Part shown: positions 38,439 through 47,081 of the stretch, piece by piece
Layout of the letters: every line of letters starts with the position of its first letter
Numbering within the stretch: the first letter of the stretch is position 1
DNA from: CAWHQZ01 sp963831645
GTDB lineage: Bacteria > Pseudomonadota > Alphaproteobacteria > Rhizobiales > Aestuariivirgaceae
DNA length: 64,000 nucleotides
Direction of reading: 5' to 3'
NCBI GenBank assembly: GCA_963831645.1
Contig: CAWHQZ010000023.1
Coordinates: forward strand, 517,227 to 581,226
Made by a program: the position numbers and the translations under genes
Notes under the pieces: model-generated
What the model saw: the letters and a program-made list of their open reading frames with translations, nothing else
Database searches by the model: none
Told to the model about the DNA's origin: nothing

Positions 38439-39475
38439 ACCGGCTTCTCGATGATCGAAACATCTTCGAATACCTCCGGTGCTTGCGCCTTTTGTTCGAG
38501 CCACGCCGGCACCGGCAGGCCCTTTTCGCGCAGGAACGCCGGATTGAAAAGTCGCGAAGCATAACGGGTGCCGTAGTCGCAGAGCACCGTGACAATGACA
38601 TGTCCAGGCCCCATCTGTTTCGCCAGGCGAATGGCGCCGGCGACATTGATGCCGGTCGAACCGCCCATGCACAGGCCCTCGTGCTCGAGGAGGTCGAAGG
38701 CGATCGAGACGGCCTCGGCGTCGGTGATTTGAAACGCCTCGTCGATGAGCGCGCCCTCGAGATTCTTGGTTATGCGGCTCTGACCGATGCCTTCGGTGAT
38801 CGACGAGCCTTCCGCCTTCAGCTCGCCGTGTTTGTAGAAGTTGTAGAGCGCAGCTCCCATGGGATCGGCGAGCGCGACCACTACCTTGCGTTTGCGCTCC
38901 TTCAGCCCGAAACCAACGCCCGCGATGGTCCCTCCCGTGCCCACTGCGCTGACGAACGCGTCTACTCGGCCCTCCGTCTGATTCCAGATTTCCGGCGCCG
39001 TGGTCTCTACATGGGCCTTCCGGTTGGCCACGTTGTCGAACTGGTTCGCCCACACTCCGCCCATCGCCTGCGCTAGTCGGCCCGAGTACTTCACGTAATT
39101 GTTGGGATTGCTGTAGGGTACCGCCGGGACTTCGACCAGTTCCGCACCCAGCTGCCGCAACGCATCTTTCTTCTCCTGGCTCTGCGTCACAGGAATGACG
39201 ATCACCGTTTTCAATCCCAGCGCGTTGGCCACGACCGCGAGACCAATGCCGGTATTGCCGGCTGTGCCCTCCACGATCGTGCCGCCGGGATTGAGCTCTC
39301 CCCGCTCCATGGCCTCCTTGACGATGAACAGCGCCGCCCGATCCTTGACCGACTGACCGGGGTTCATGAACTCGGCCTTGCCGAGTATAGTGCAGCCCGT
39401 AGCCTCCGATGCTTTCCTCAGCTTGATCAGAGGCGTGTTGCCGATGGCGGCGATTACGTCGGGCTTGATGTCCAT
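38435..39475 (-). CDS. cysK: Cysteine synthase
   Basis: PLP enzyme making cysteine from O-acetylserine and sulfide. 346 residues. PLP lysine in NPGQSVKDRAA, substrate loop EGTAGNTGIGLAVVA, phosphate-binding glycine loop SAVGTGGTIAGVG. The sequence EGTAGNT and the C-terminal extension place it in the group close to CBS-like cysteine synthases (often labelled CysK). ATG 39475 (MDIKPDVIAAIGNTPL). First gene of a coupled set cysK-alaX-sseA-GNAT that joins cysteine synthesis, tRNA quality control and sulfur transfer. Confidence 0.93.
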   Translation of the reverse strand: MDIKPDVIAAIGNTPLIKLRKASEATGCTILGKAEFMNPGQSVKDRAALFIVKEAMERGELNPGGTIVEGTAGNTGIGLAVVANALGLKTVIVIPVTQSQEKKDALRQLGAELVEVPAVPYSNPNNYVKYSGRLAQAMGGVWANQFDNVANRKAHVETTAPEIWNQTEGRVDAFVSAVGTGGTIAGVGFGLKERKRKVVVALADPMGAALYNFYKHGELKAEGSSITEGIGQSRITKNLEGALIDEAFQITDAEAVSIAFDLLEHEGLCMGGSTGINVAGAIRLAKQMGPGHVIVTVLCDYGTRYASRLFNPAFLREKGLPVPAWLEQKAQAPEVFEDVSIIEKPV

Positions 39476-39622
39476 GAGGGCGGATTGAGGGACAGGTTTC
39501 GGGTAGACGGTATTTGCCTGCAGCCCTTTGGGCAAGGCACATTGACTTCCGCCGGCCTTGGCAGGTGTATTGCCCTGTCGTGGAAAGCGGTTTGCAGCAG
39601 CTGAAATGCCCGATCCGCCGCC

Positions 39623-40768
39623 ATGGCTGAATCCCTCAAGACGTTCTTTTCGCCTGCGCTCGTGCGCCGGCTTGCGGCCGATGTTGCGCGTATCCATCCC
39701 GGCTTTCCGGCACGCGCTTTCGTCAAGCACGCGTGCGCAGGCCTCGACTCGCTCGAGCTGCTCGATCGCGGCAGGAGCATCGCCCGTTCTCTTCACAAGT
39801 ACCTTCCACAGGAATATCCGCAAGCCATCGACGTGCTGCTTCGATCTCTCGGCCCCGAACATCCGTCCGATGAGCTCGTCGGCGCAGGTATGGCGCCATT
39901 CTTCTATCTGCCGCACACCGTGTTTGTCGCCGAGTGGGGTTTGGAACACTTCGAGCTGTCGATGCACGCTCAGTACGAGCTGACCAAACGCTTCAGCGCG
40001 GAATTGAGCATCCGCCCGTACATAGCCAGAGATCCGGAGCGGACGTTGGCCGTCCTGCGCTCCTGGACAGCGGACAAGAACGCTCACGTGCGTCGTCTTG
40101 TTTCCGAAGGTACGCGGCTGCGCCTTCCCTGGGCGGCCCGCGTCCCTTGGCTCGACAGCAATCCGCATCGCGTCCTCGAGCTTCTCGATCCGCTGAAGGA
40201 CGATCCGTCGAGCCTGGTGCGCCGGAGCGTTGCCAACAATCTGAACGATCTTGGAAAGGTCTGGCCCGATCTCCTGACTGCGACTTGTGCCCGCTGGCTG
40301 AAGGGCGCCTCGGTCGAAGGCCGAGCCCTGGTCGAACATGCGTTGCGGAGTGCGGTAAAGCGCGGCCATGCAGATGCGCTGCGGCTCCTCGGGTTTGGGG
40401 AAAAGGCCGCCGTCTCCATCGAGCAGGTGCGCTTCGATCCGCCGCGGGTCGCCATCGGTGGCAGGGTCGTCATGAGTTTCGCTCTGCGCAGCAAGTCGCG
40501 GCACAATCAAATGCTTCTCGTCGACATCGCTGTCCACTTCATCAAGGCCAAGGGCCGCGCCGCGCCGAAGGTGTTCAAGGTGAAGCGCATCGCGCTGCCG
40601 CCGCGCGAGCGGGTGGAGCTTCGCACAGCTATCTCGCTGGCCGTACACACCACGCGCGTTCCGCGGCCGGGCACCCACGTCGTCGACGTCTTGGTGAACG
40701 GCGCGGTTACGCGCGCCGGGTCATTCGAAGTGATCGCTGCCCGTAGTAGGCGTCGGGCGAAACAGTAG
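39623..40768 (+). CDS. DNA alkylation repair protein (AlkD-like HEAT repeats)
   Basis: A 381-residue all-helical protein with HEAT-like units such as SWTADKNAHVRRLVSEGTRL and DDPSSLVRRSVANNLNDLGK, characteristic of the AlkD family of DNA glycosylases that remove alkylated bases. An extra C-terminal beta-rich domain of about 100 residues (HNQMLLVDIAVHFIK... PGTHVVDVLVNG) follows. Divergent from cysK, 147 bases apart. Confidence 0.85.
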   Translation: MAESLKTFFSPALVRRLAADVARIHPGFPARAFVKHACAGLDSLELLDRGRSIARSLHKYLPQEYPQAIDVLLRSLGPEHPSDELVGAGMAPFFYLPHTVFVAEWGLEHFELSMHAQYELTKRFSAELSIRPYIARDPERTLAVLRSWTADKNAHVRRLVSEGTRLRLPWAARVPWLDSNPHRVLELLDPLKDDPSSLVRRSVANNLNDLGKVWPDLLTATCARWLKGASVEGRALVEHALRSAVKRGHADALRLLGFGEKAAVSIEQVRFDPPRVAIGGRVVMSFALRSKSRHNQMLLVDIAVHFIKAKGRAAPKVFKVKRIALPPRERVELRTAISLAVHTTRVPRPGTHVVDVLVNGAVTRAGSFEVIAARSRRRAKQ

Positions 40769-41184
40769 CGGCGCGCCTGACGCCGGCGTCCGCGGAGGCC
40801 TTTCCGGCGCTTGCGGGAGGAGCGGGCCTGCGCCAAAGCCTTTCTCAGATACAGTGCTGGAGTTTGCGGGATCGGAGGCTCATGCCCGGAAATGGCAGAA
40901 GCACTACTATCGGCGCCTCTGGCCCGACGACGAAAGGAAAGGGGTCGACGATCACGGCGTCCACATACGGCTGAAGCCCTTCAGCCCCGCTCCCCGGGAT
41001 TGATAAGTCCGAAAAGCTCTCCGCCCCAAGGGGTGAAAATCGAGAGCGTGCCCTTATTAAAGGCTGGCTCCCCTTCCTGAACACGTTTCGAACCATGTGC
41101 CTCGCGCCGCGACCGGGGTTCCAGCGCATTTTGGAGGAGGTTCGGGACATGCGGTTGGCGGCATGACGGCTGAGGCGTGATCGG
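40769..41184. other. Gene-free stretch at the border of the accessory region
   Basis: About 415 bases between the AlkD-like gene and the first transposase remnants. Frames present show no family resemblance. It marks the change from backbone to IS-rich DNA. Confidence 0.4.
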
Positions 41185-41398
41185 ATCAAGTTGAAGCGCC
41201 GCTACCTCCTGGCGTTCTTCCAGAAGCTGCCGCGGTGCCTCGTCGGTATCGAGGCCTGCGCATCGGCGCATCATTGGTCGCGTGAACTGCAGGCTCTTTG
41301 ACATACGGTGCGCCTGATGCCGCCGCCTATGTGAAGCCCTACGTCATGCGGCAGAAGAACGATGCTGCCGACGCCGAGGCGATCTGCGAAGCGGAGCC
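41185..41398 (+). pseudogene. IS110-type transposase fragment
   Basis: Translation in shifting frames gives LVGIEACASAHHWSRELQAL, then HTVRLMPP, then AYVKPYVMRQKNDAADAEAI, the N-terminal RuvC-like part of IS110 family transposases (the DEDD type; KNDAADAEAI is a hallmark). One stop and one frameshift interrupt it, and the C-terminal serine domain is absent. A dead remnant fused to an IS630 fragment. Confidence 0.7.
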
Positions 41399-41425
41399 CT
41401 GACGCTGGGGAAGAATCACGTCGCC

Positions 41426-41851
41426 ATGGGCGGCGCTTCGCGTGAGACGGATTGGCTCGGCCGCAGGCTGATCGTCACGACATCCCGAACCAAGCGCAGC
41501 ACCGACTTCATTGCCTTACTGCAAGCCCTCGATCTTGCGTACGGCGCCAAGCCCGGGGTACGGACCAAACCCGTTGTCATCGTGCTCGACAACGGACCGA
41601 TCCACGTCAGCAAGGCGACGCTGGCGGCGCTCGCAGCCCGCGCCCATTGGCTGACCGTCGAATGGCTGCCGAAGTATGCGCCCGAGCTCAACGACATTGA
41701 AGTCGTATGGCATGACTTGAAAGCTCATCACCTCGCCCACCAGACCTTCACCGATGCCGAAACCCTCGATGCTGCCATCCACCACGCCGTGGCGGCCTTG
41801 AACTCAGAGCGAAATCGCGATCTGTTGGGCAACCAGAGAATCTCTGCTTAG
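41426..41851 (+). pseudogene. IS630-type transposase, C-terminal fragment
   Basis: 141 residues with the DDE catalytic part: VVIVLDNGPIHVSKAT holds the second Asp, and WLPKYAPELNDIEVVWHDLK the Glu region. The first catalytic Asp region is missing because the 5' end is fused to the IS110 remnant. The stop TAG at 41849-41851 overlaps the left end of the ISAzo13 element. Confidence 0.8.
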
Positions 41852-43186
41852 GACTATCCGAACAATAACCGCTACGTCTTGGTGGTTCGACGCGGTTTGA
41901 TCGTGTAGTTCCATTCAGGATGGAACGGATCGCCGGTGATGTCGAGCGAAGCCATCTCGGTTTTCTTCACCTTGCGGCCCTTCACGTAGGTGCGCTCGTC
42001 GAGTGTGCTGTCGACCGTCAGGCCGGCCTTGGTCGTGGTCGCGGCGATCAGCTCAACGACGGCGACGCGGCTCGTCAGCGGCCGGCCGCGCCAATTCTGC
42101 GTGATGTGGCAGAACAGGCGGTGCTCGATCTTGTTCCACTTCGAGGTGCCGGGTGGATAGTGATGGACGTGGAGCGTCAGCCTGGTCTCGTCGGCGAGCC
42201 GCTGCAGCTCGACTTTCCAGAGCCGCACGCGCGCGCCGTTGGAGCCGCCGCAATCGGCCGTGATGGTCAGCTCGCGCGCCTTCGGATAGCGCTTCCGACC
42301 TGAGCGCTGGAGCCAGGTCCGGATCGACTGGACCGCGAACTCGGCCGTGTCGCTCGTCACGCCGACGCTGACGAAGCCGGCATTCGCCGTCACGTCGTAG
42401 ACGCCGTAGGGCACCACCTTGCCGAGCGCCTTGTCCTCGAAGTCGTGCACGTTGACACGCAAAGGCTCGCCCTTCGGCCGATAATCCGAGCCGCCATTCT
42501 TGAAGTTGCCGACGAGCTCCTTCTTCTTCGTATCGACCGAGATGACCGGTTGCCCTTTGGCCTGCGCCGCCACCACTTTCGCGTTGATGTGCTCGAACTG
42601 GGCGTTGCGATCGGGATGCTTGGAGCCTTCGTCTGCCTTGCGGTTCACCTGCCGCGAGAAGCCGAGCTTGACCAGTTCCTTCTTCACCGTGTCCGCGCTG
42701 ATCGGATGGCCCATCTCGGTCAGCGCCTCGGCGAGCTTGTCCATGCTCTTCGACACCCAGATCAGCGGTCGCATGGGATCGCCGAGCGTCGCCGGCTCGA
42801 CGAGCCGCTGGAGCGCGGGCACGAGGCCCGGATCGACCTCGCTCACGGCCTTGCGTCCGCCGCCCTTGCGCCGCACCTGCCCCTTCGCCAGCGGCGCCCC
42901 GCCGAGGTCGTCCTCACCGCGATTGATGGTCGAGCGGGCGAGCCTCGTGATCCGGGACACGACGGCGAGACCGCCGTAGCCGGCCGCCTGCACCTCGGCT
43001 GCCGCGAACAGGCGCCGCCCGCGCTCATCAAGCTTCGAGCCGACCGTCTCCCAGCGATGGCGGATTGCACCTTCGTCGATCACGTGATCGACTTACGTCT
43101 GTTCGCGGCCAGCCGGAATCCCACCGGCCTGAGTCACACCGACGCACCGCCCACGGATCGCGATTCAGATATTGTTCGGAGCGTCC
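41851..43186. mobile_element. ISAzo13-family insertion sequence, complete
   Basis: A 1336-base element. The left end GGACTATCCGAACAATA and the right end, read in reverse complement, GGACGCTCCGAACAATA, are terminal inverted repeats with two mismatches. The three bases TTA stand directly outside both ends (41848-41850 and 43187-43189), as expected for a target duplication. It contains one intact transposase gene, so it may be active. Confidence 0.88.
41872..43083 (-). CDS. ISAzo13 family transposase
   Basis: 403 residues in one frame. Segments such as KKKELVGNFKNGGSDYRPKG, TITADCGGSNGARVRLWK and HYPPGTSKWNKIEHRLFCHI are hallmarks of this family; ADCGGSN holds a catalytic Asp and KWNKIEHR the catalytic Glu. 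Starts at ATG 43083 and fills the element between its inverted repeats. Confidence 0.92.
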   Translation of the reverse strand: MIDEGAIRHRWETVGSKLDERGRRLFAAAEVQAAGYGGLAVVSRITRLARSTINRGEDDLGGAPLAKGQVRRKGGGRKAVSEVDPGLVPALQRLVEPATLGDPMRPLIWVSKSMDKLAEALTEMGHPISADTVKKELVKLGFSRQVNRKADEGSKHPDRNAQFEHINAKVVAAQAKGQPVISVDTKKKELVGNFKNGGSDYRPKGEPLRVNVHDFEDKALGKVVPYGVYDVTANAGFVSVGVTSDTAEFAVQSIRTWLQRSGRKRYPKARELTITADCGGSNGARVRLWKVELQRLADETRLTLHVHHYPPGTSKWNKIEHRLFCHITQNWRGRPLTSRVAVVELIAATTTKAGLTVDSTLDERTYVKGRKVKKTEMASLDITGDPFHPEWNYTIKPRRTTKT

Positions 43187-43197
43187 TTAGATAGCGC

Positions 43198-43362
43198 TCA
43201 TAGAGAGAACCGAGCGCTGCCCGGTAATGGCGACTTGCGACAGCGGCCCGCGTAGCCTTGATAATGCAACCTTGGGACAGATGGGCTTACCGGCGCCGCT
43301 ATGGATGGTCCTCCGATGAGCGCGGTGGTGAAAAGCAAGAACATCGGTGCGGCAGCACGCAT
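43198..43362 (-). CDS. Small secreted protein
   Basis: A 54-residue frame with a convincing signal peptide (RAAAPMFLLFTTALIGGPSIA) and a ribosome site AGGAGAG six bases before the ATG. The mature part would be only some 30 residues. The right end of the ISAzo13 element lies 9 bases beyond the stop, so the gene may be shortened by recombination. Function unknown. Confidence 0.45.
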   Translation of the reverse strand: MRAAAPMFLLFTTALIGGPSIAAPVSPSVPRLHYQGYAGRCRKSPLPGSARFSL

Positions 43363-43558
43363 GACGCTCTCTCCTGTGACGGCCTGGTAGCCTCCTAGTT
43401 GCGAGTGTAATCCTCGTAGTCATCATCGCGAATGCCGGTCTTGTATGTGAGAAAAGCCACAGCAGCATGATAGGCGTCGACCGTGTTGCCTCGTCCTCAG
43501 GGGCTTCATCGCCGGCGCGCCGGTTGTGCTCCTGCCCCACGCCGAGCAAGATGGCATA

Positions 43559-43998
43559 ATGAAACAGCTTCTCGCGGCACTGACGTTGCTATTGATTGGC
43601 GCCGCTGCGCATGCGGCAAAACCCCATGTCATCATCGAGAACGACTACGGTGGCAACTTGGATGTTTACGCCAAGAGGGCCAATGCCCTCCGCAACGCCA
43701 GCATCCAGATACGGGGCATATGCTCATCCGCGTGCAACCTGTACCTGGGCAATCCTCGCACTTGCGTTCACCCCGATGCGGTACTCTACTTCCATGCCTC
43801 CCATAACTTGGACCAAGTCCGTCCAGTCACGAAACAGGAGCAACAGGAACGGCGGGGGAGAGCGACAGCGACGGAATAACTACATGATGTCGGTATACCC
43901 GCCAAAGGTGAGGAAGTGGATACGCGAACAGGGATTGCTGACCGGGGTTGATGCTGATGGGCAAGGAACTCAAGTCGGTCGTTCGCATTTGCCGCTAA
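43559..43998 (+). pseudogene. ClpP/crotonase-like periplasmic protein, frameshifted copy
   Basis: Paralogue of the intact minus-strand gene at 44657-45280. Signal peptide KQLLAALTLLLIGAAAHA, then HVIIENDYGGNLDVY, IRGICSSACNLYLGNP and DAVLYFHASHN. The SAC and FHAS motifs match the COG3904-type periplasmic ClpP-like group. The frame breaks near 43868, continues as NNYMMSVYPPKVRKWIREQG, breaks again near 43950, and ends at LMLMGKELKSVVRICR, 44 residues short of the partner's C-terminus. Confidence 0.65.
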
Positions 43999-44030
43999 CG
44001 GGCCACATATCTTACGCGGCCGTCGTAGTC

Positions 44031-44471
44031 CTAATTGTAGAGGCATCTCCGGGCATCGATCCAAGCTCGGCGCAAGGTCTTCGCGGGCCAATAGGAGCAT
44101 CTCGGATAATGACTGCTTCTGTAGTAGTACGGATAACCGTAGTAGACATAGCCAGGACCGATATGCGTCGGATAATAACCGCGGTTGTAGTAATAGGGCC
44201 AATCATAGGCGCGATAGCTCGGTGCTATAGGCAGGTTAGGCCATGGGCGGCGATGAGGATAACGATGACGGTAATACTTGCGACCATAATACCTCTTGTG
44301 GCCGTCATACCTCTTGTCACCCACCTTTTCGACTAGACCGGAGGTCATTTCGGATGCTGTCGGGTCTGCTTCATTCAGCCCGGCGACGAGAGGGCTTGCT
44401 GAACTTGTTTGCGACAGGATCATGCAGCTGCCGATCGCTGCGATAGCCAGTAGATACTCGAGGTTTGGCAT
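44031..44471 (-). CDS. Secreted tyrosine- and arginine-rich small protein
   Basis: 146 residues. Signal peptide (EYLLAIAAIGSCMILSQTSSA). The mature part is dominated by Tyr, His, Arg and Pro, for example GHKRYYGRKYYRHRYPHRR and PGYVYYGYPYYYRSSHYP, and ends with a cysteine pair. Such proteins are common in rhizobia but uncharacterised; they may be cell-envelope or matrix proteins. It sits between two ClpP-like paralogues. Confidence 0.6.
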   Translation of the reverse strand: MPNLEYLLAIAAIGSCMILSQTSSASPLVAGLNEADPTASEMTSGLVEKVGDKRYDGHKRYYGRKYYRHRYPHRRPWPNLPIAPSYRAYDWPYYYNRGYYPTHIGPGYVYYGYPYYYRSSHYPRCSYWPAKTLRRAWIDARRCLYN

Positions 44472-44656
44472 GGCGCTCCTCCGAAGTTAACCTCACATCG
44501 CCTCAGCGGGATAAGGCGGAGTCTCTAACCTTGCCGTACGATCGCTGGAAAACGTCAAGGCAACGAATAAGGTTCCTGCAACCGAGTTAAAGGCGGGTTA
44601 ACCCGACGAGCCGGCTCAGCTGTTGCTCGACCCACCTGCTCCCCTGATGCCCCCTC

Positions 44657-45280
44657 TTAGGGTTGATAATCGCCTTTGCCGGCGGCTACGACCGCTTCCC
44701 GGTGGATCGAGCCTTTGCCGGTGGTCATCAGTTCCATGCTGCGCTTGAAGCCCATGGTCTTGAGTTCCTCGAGAGCCTGACGCTGAACAGCCGTCCTGTG
44801 ACTGCGGATCGCCGCATCGCGCACGCGATCTCGGCAGATCGGCGCGACTTTGTGTAGCTCCTCTCCCTTCAGCTTGAGCATGTCATCGAGCGTAACCTTT
44901 AGACCGCCATGCTCTCTGATCCACCTCTTCACCTTCGCCGGGTAGTACGCCATCACGTACAACTCAGTGGCGATGCGTTCATCCCTCGTCGGCTTTCTCG
45001 TGCGAACAGGTTTGTTCCTAGCGTAGTCGAACGAGGAGGCGTGGAAGTATAACACCGCATTGGGGTGGAAGCAGGCGTTGGGGTTTCCGAGATAGATGGT
45101 GCAGGCGGAGTAACAGGCGCCTCTGATCTCCATCGGCACCTGCTGGACGGTTCTGTCGATGTAGGGCTGGGTGTGGCCGCCATGGTCATTTTCGATGAGG
45201 ATGCGGGCCTTGGCGGCGCGCGCCAAGGACGGGCCGATGAGCGCAAGGCTGGCGATGACGGCGAGATGCAACGCCTTCAT
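44657..45280 (-). CDS. ClpP/crotonase-like periplasmic protein, intact copy
   Basis: 207 residues with a signal peptide (KALHLAVIASLALIGPSLARA). Then ILIENDHGGHTQPYIDRTVQ, IRGACYSACTIYLGNPNACF and NAVLYFHASSFDYARN. By analogy with COG3904 proteins, the Ser in YSAC could be a nucleophile and His in FHAS its base; no activity is proven. A C-terminal helical part contains CRDRVRDAA. A frameshifted paralogue lies 1 kb away in the opposite direction. Confidence 0.65.
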   Translation of the reverse strand: MKALHLAVIASLALIGPSLARAAKARILIENDHGGHTQPYIDRTVQQVPMEIRGACYSACTIYLGNPNACFHPNAVLYFHASSFDYARNKPVRTRKPTRDERIATELYVMAYYPAKVKRWIREHGGLKVTLDDMLKLKGEELHKVAPICRDRVRDAAIRSHRTAVQRQALEELKTMGFKRSMELMTTGKGSIHREAVVAAGKGDYQP

Positions 45281-45502
45281 TGATGCTTTTCTTATCCAGG
45301 CTGGTTTTGTGGCCTCCGTAAAACATTACCCAAGTTTTTCTGAACTGAAACGCGTTCCTGGGCCGCGCGACCCGGTTGTCCACATTTACTTGGAGAGCGA
45401 GAGACCCGCCAGCATCCGTCAAATGTAAGCGGTCTTCTGACGACACGGCTCTGATGGCTTGATTTTTCCGGTTTTTCGGTGGCTGCGGCGCGATTCGGTG
45501 CG

Positions 45503-45793
45503 TCACGCCGCGAGTTTATGGACGGAGCGCTCGGCTGCCCAGGCCCATGGCATGAGCTCGTCGAGGCGCGAGGCGGGCCAGAGATTGACGAGCTTGATGA
45601 GCACGTCGGTGACGTAGGCTTGCGGATCGACGCGGTTGAGTTTGCAGGTCTCGATGAGCGACGCGATGCAGGCCCAGTTCTCCGCTCTCTGATCGTGACC
45701 GGCGAAGAGCGCGTTCTTGCGATTGAGCACGATGGGCCGAATGGCCCGCTCGACAGCGTTGGTGTCGAGCTCGATAGCAAGGGTGCCTCTCAC
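45503..45793 (-). pseudogene. IS66-type transposase, C-terminal fragment
   Basis: About 90 residues matching the end of IS66 transposases: IELDTNAVERAIRPIVLNRK followed by LFAGHDQRAENWACIASLIE and YVTDVLIKLVNLWPASRLDE. The whole N-terminal part is missing. Its 5' side is joined directly to a duplicated chromosomal segment at about 45777. Confidence 0.85.
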
Positions 45794-45930
45794 GAGGCAG
45801 TGGCAGGGGTGACGGTTGTGTGGAGGCGATACAGGGAGGCGATACAGTAGGTGGCTTCGAGAGCACCCGTTTGCTCTTAAAGATGAGCAATCAGGGTCGA
45901 AGCACGATGGGGGATAAGCCCTAGCCGGCT
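45777..45930 (+). repeat. Direct repeat, copy 1 (3' part of the gene at 50648)
   Basis: About 150 bases nearly identical to 50822-50961, beginning GCAAGGGTGCCTCTCAC and including TGACGGTTGTGTGGAGGCGATACAG and GAGAGCACCCGTTTGCTCT. It carries the C-terminal codons (TVVWRRY) of the protein encoded at 50648-50947, here cut off by the IS66 fragment. Confidence 0.8.
45822..45847 (+). repeat. 13-base tandem duplication
   Basis: GGAGGCGATACAG occurs twice in a row. The matching segment at 50871 has it once, so this copy gained a slippage duplication that breaks the frame. Confidence 0.85.
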
Positions 45931-45963
45931 ACGTCTTTTTCCAGACCTCTTGGCTGGCTACAG

Positions 45964-46821
45964 GTGGTCTACCTGCATTCCCGGTTCCTCGTGACAATAC
46001 TCGTAAGCGAGCCGGACGAGATAGCTCTTCACAGCAGAGACTTTGCAGCGCAGAATGACGCACTTAAGGCTGGGACAACGCAGGTGAGGACAACAGGCCT
46101 CGATGCTTTCTATGTCGTTGTCTGTCTTGTGGCAGCAACGGCTCAGCTTCGCGCAGAAATGGCCTCGGTCCAGTATGGCGGCGAAATCGACCTCGCGCCA
46201 TTCCAATGCACCGATATCTCGCAAGGGAGTCGTATCAGCCGTGTCTGTTACGACGCGGAGAACAAATATCTCCTGATCCGGGTGGGCCAGACCTATCACC
46301 AGTTTTGCGAAATCGAGGCCGGCACGGCGACCCGGTTTCTCGCGTCGCCTTCGCTGGACCATTTCTTTGAGTCAATCATCGAAGACAGCCATGGCTGCCG
46401 CCCCGAAAACGTGCCGAAGTACGACAAAGCGCCGACAGCCCAGCTGTTGCCTTCCTCAATCCCAGCACATGCGGAGTCGCAAGAAGCGGCATTACTTCCT
46501 GAGCATTCCAAGGAAAATGGCGTGGTCGTCGTCGTACTATCGGCGCAGGATGCCCTCTACCTTCCAACCCCAGCGCGTTGCGAGCCACACGACTCGGTGG
46601 TCTTTTCGCTGCTTCCTGACACTGATCCGCTCGCATTTGAGAGTTACAAACATGTACTCGGCCAAGCCCTCGCGTATCCCACGGCTAAAAGCGCCCTTGC
46701 CGACGCACGTCAGTTCGATGAGCCGGTCACAGTTGTCGTTAAGTGCGACCGCCCCGCGAACAAGCCCGCGCCGGTCCACAATTCGAAAACTCTTGAAGCG
46801 CGGATGGAACCGGGGCCGTAG
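45964..46821 (+). CDS. KTSC-domain protein
   Basis: 285 residues by the longest frame. The segment from about residue 80 to 145 fits the KTSC domain: FQCTDISQGSRISRVCYD, then YLLIRVGQTYHQFCEI and PSLDHFFESII. KTSC domains occur in small prophage and toxin-system proteins and are thought to bind RNA or protein. A hydrophobic stretch before the domain (FYVVVCLVAATAQLRAEM) could be a signal peptide, but no good start codon stands before it; an ATG right before the domain (MASVQYGGEI) is the alternative. The C-terminal 130 residues are not recognised. Confidence 0.55.
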   Translation: MVYLHSRFLVTILVSEPDEIALHSRDFAAQNDALKAGTTQVRTTGLDAFYVVVCLVAATAQLRAEMASVQYGGEIDLAPFQCTDISQGSRISRVCYDAENKYLLIRVGQTYHQFCEIEAGTATRFLASPSLDHFFESIIEDSHGCRPENVPKYDKAPTAQLLPSSIPAHAESQEAALLPEHSKENGVVVVVLSAQDALYLPTPARCEPHDSVVFSLLPDTDPLAFESYKHVLGQALAYPTAKSALADARQFDEPVTVVVKCDRPANKPAPVHNSKTLEARMEPGP

Positions 46822-47081
46822 CCGGCTCTTCCCGCGCGCGCCATTAGCCTTGGAGAGATGCAGAGAGTGAGAGATTATTTGAACTCTGCTCTAGTCATCT
46901 CAGTCACCCAAGCCGAAGCCGAAGGTGATAACCGGTCCCCCGATAAACGGCCCCCGTAGTCTGGATAAGCTCTTAATTATAATCGGCCGTACGCTGCGTG
47001 TAGCGTTCTCGGTTGTGAAGTAAGCTGACCATTATGGACGCTTGCCGAAGTGGCGAACGGCGTGATTTGCAGCTGCTTCTA

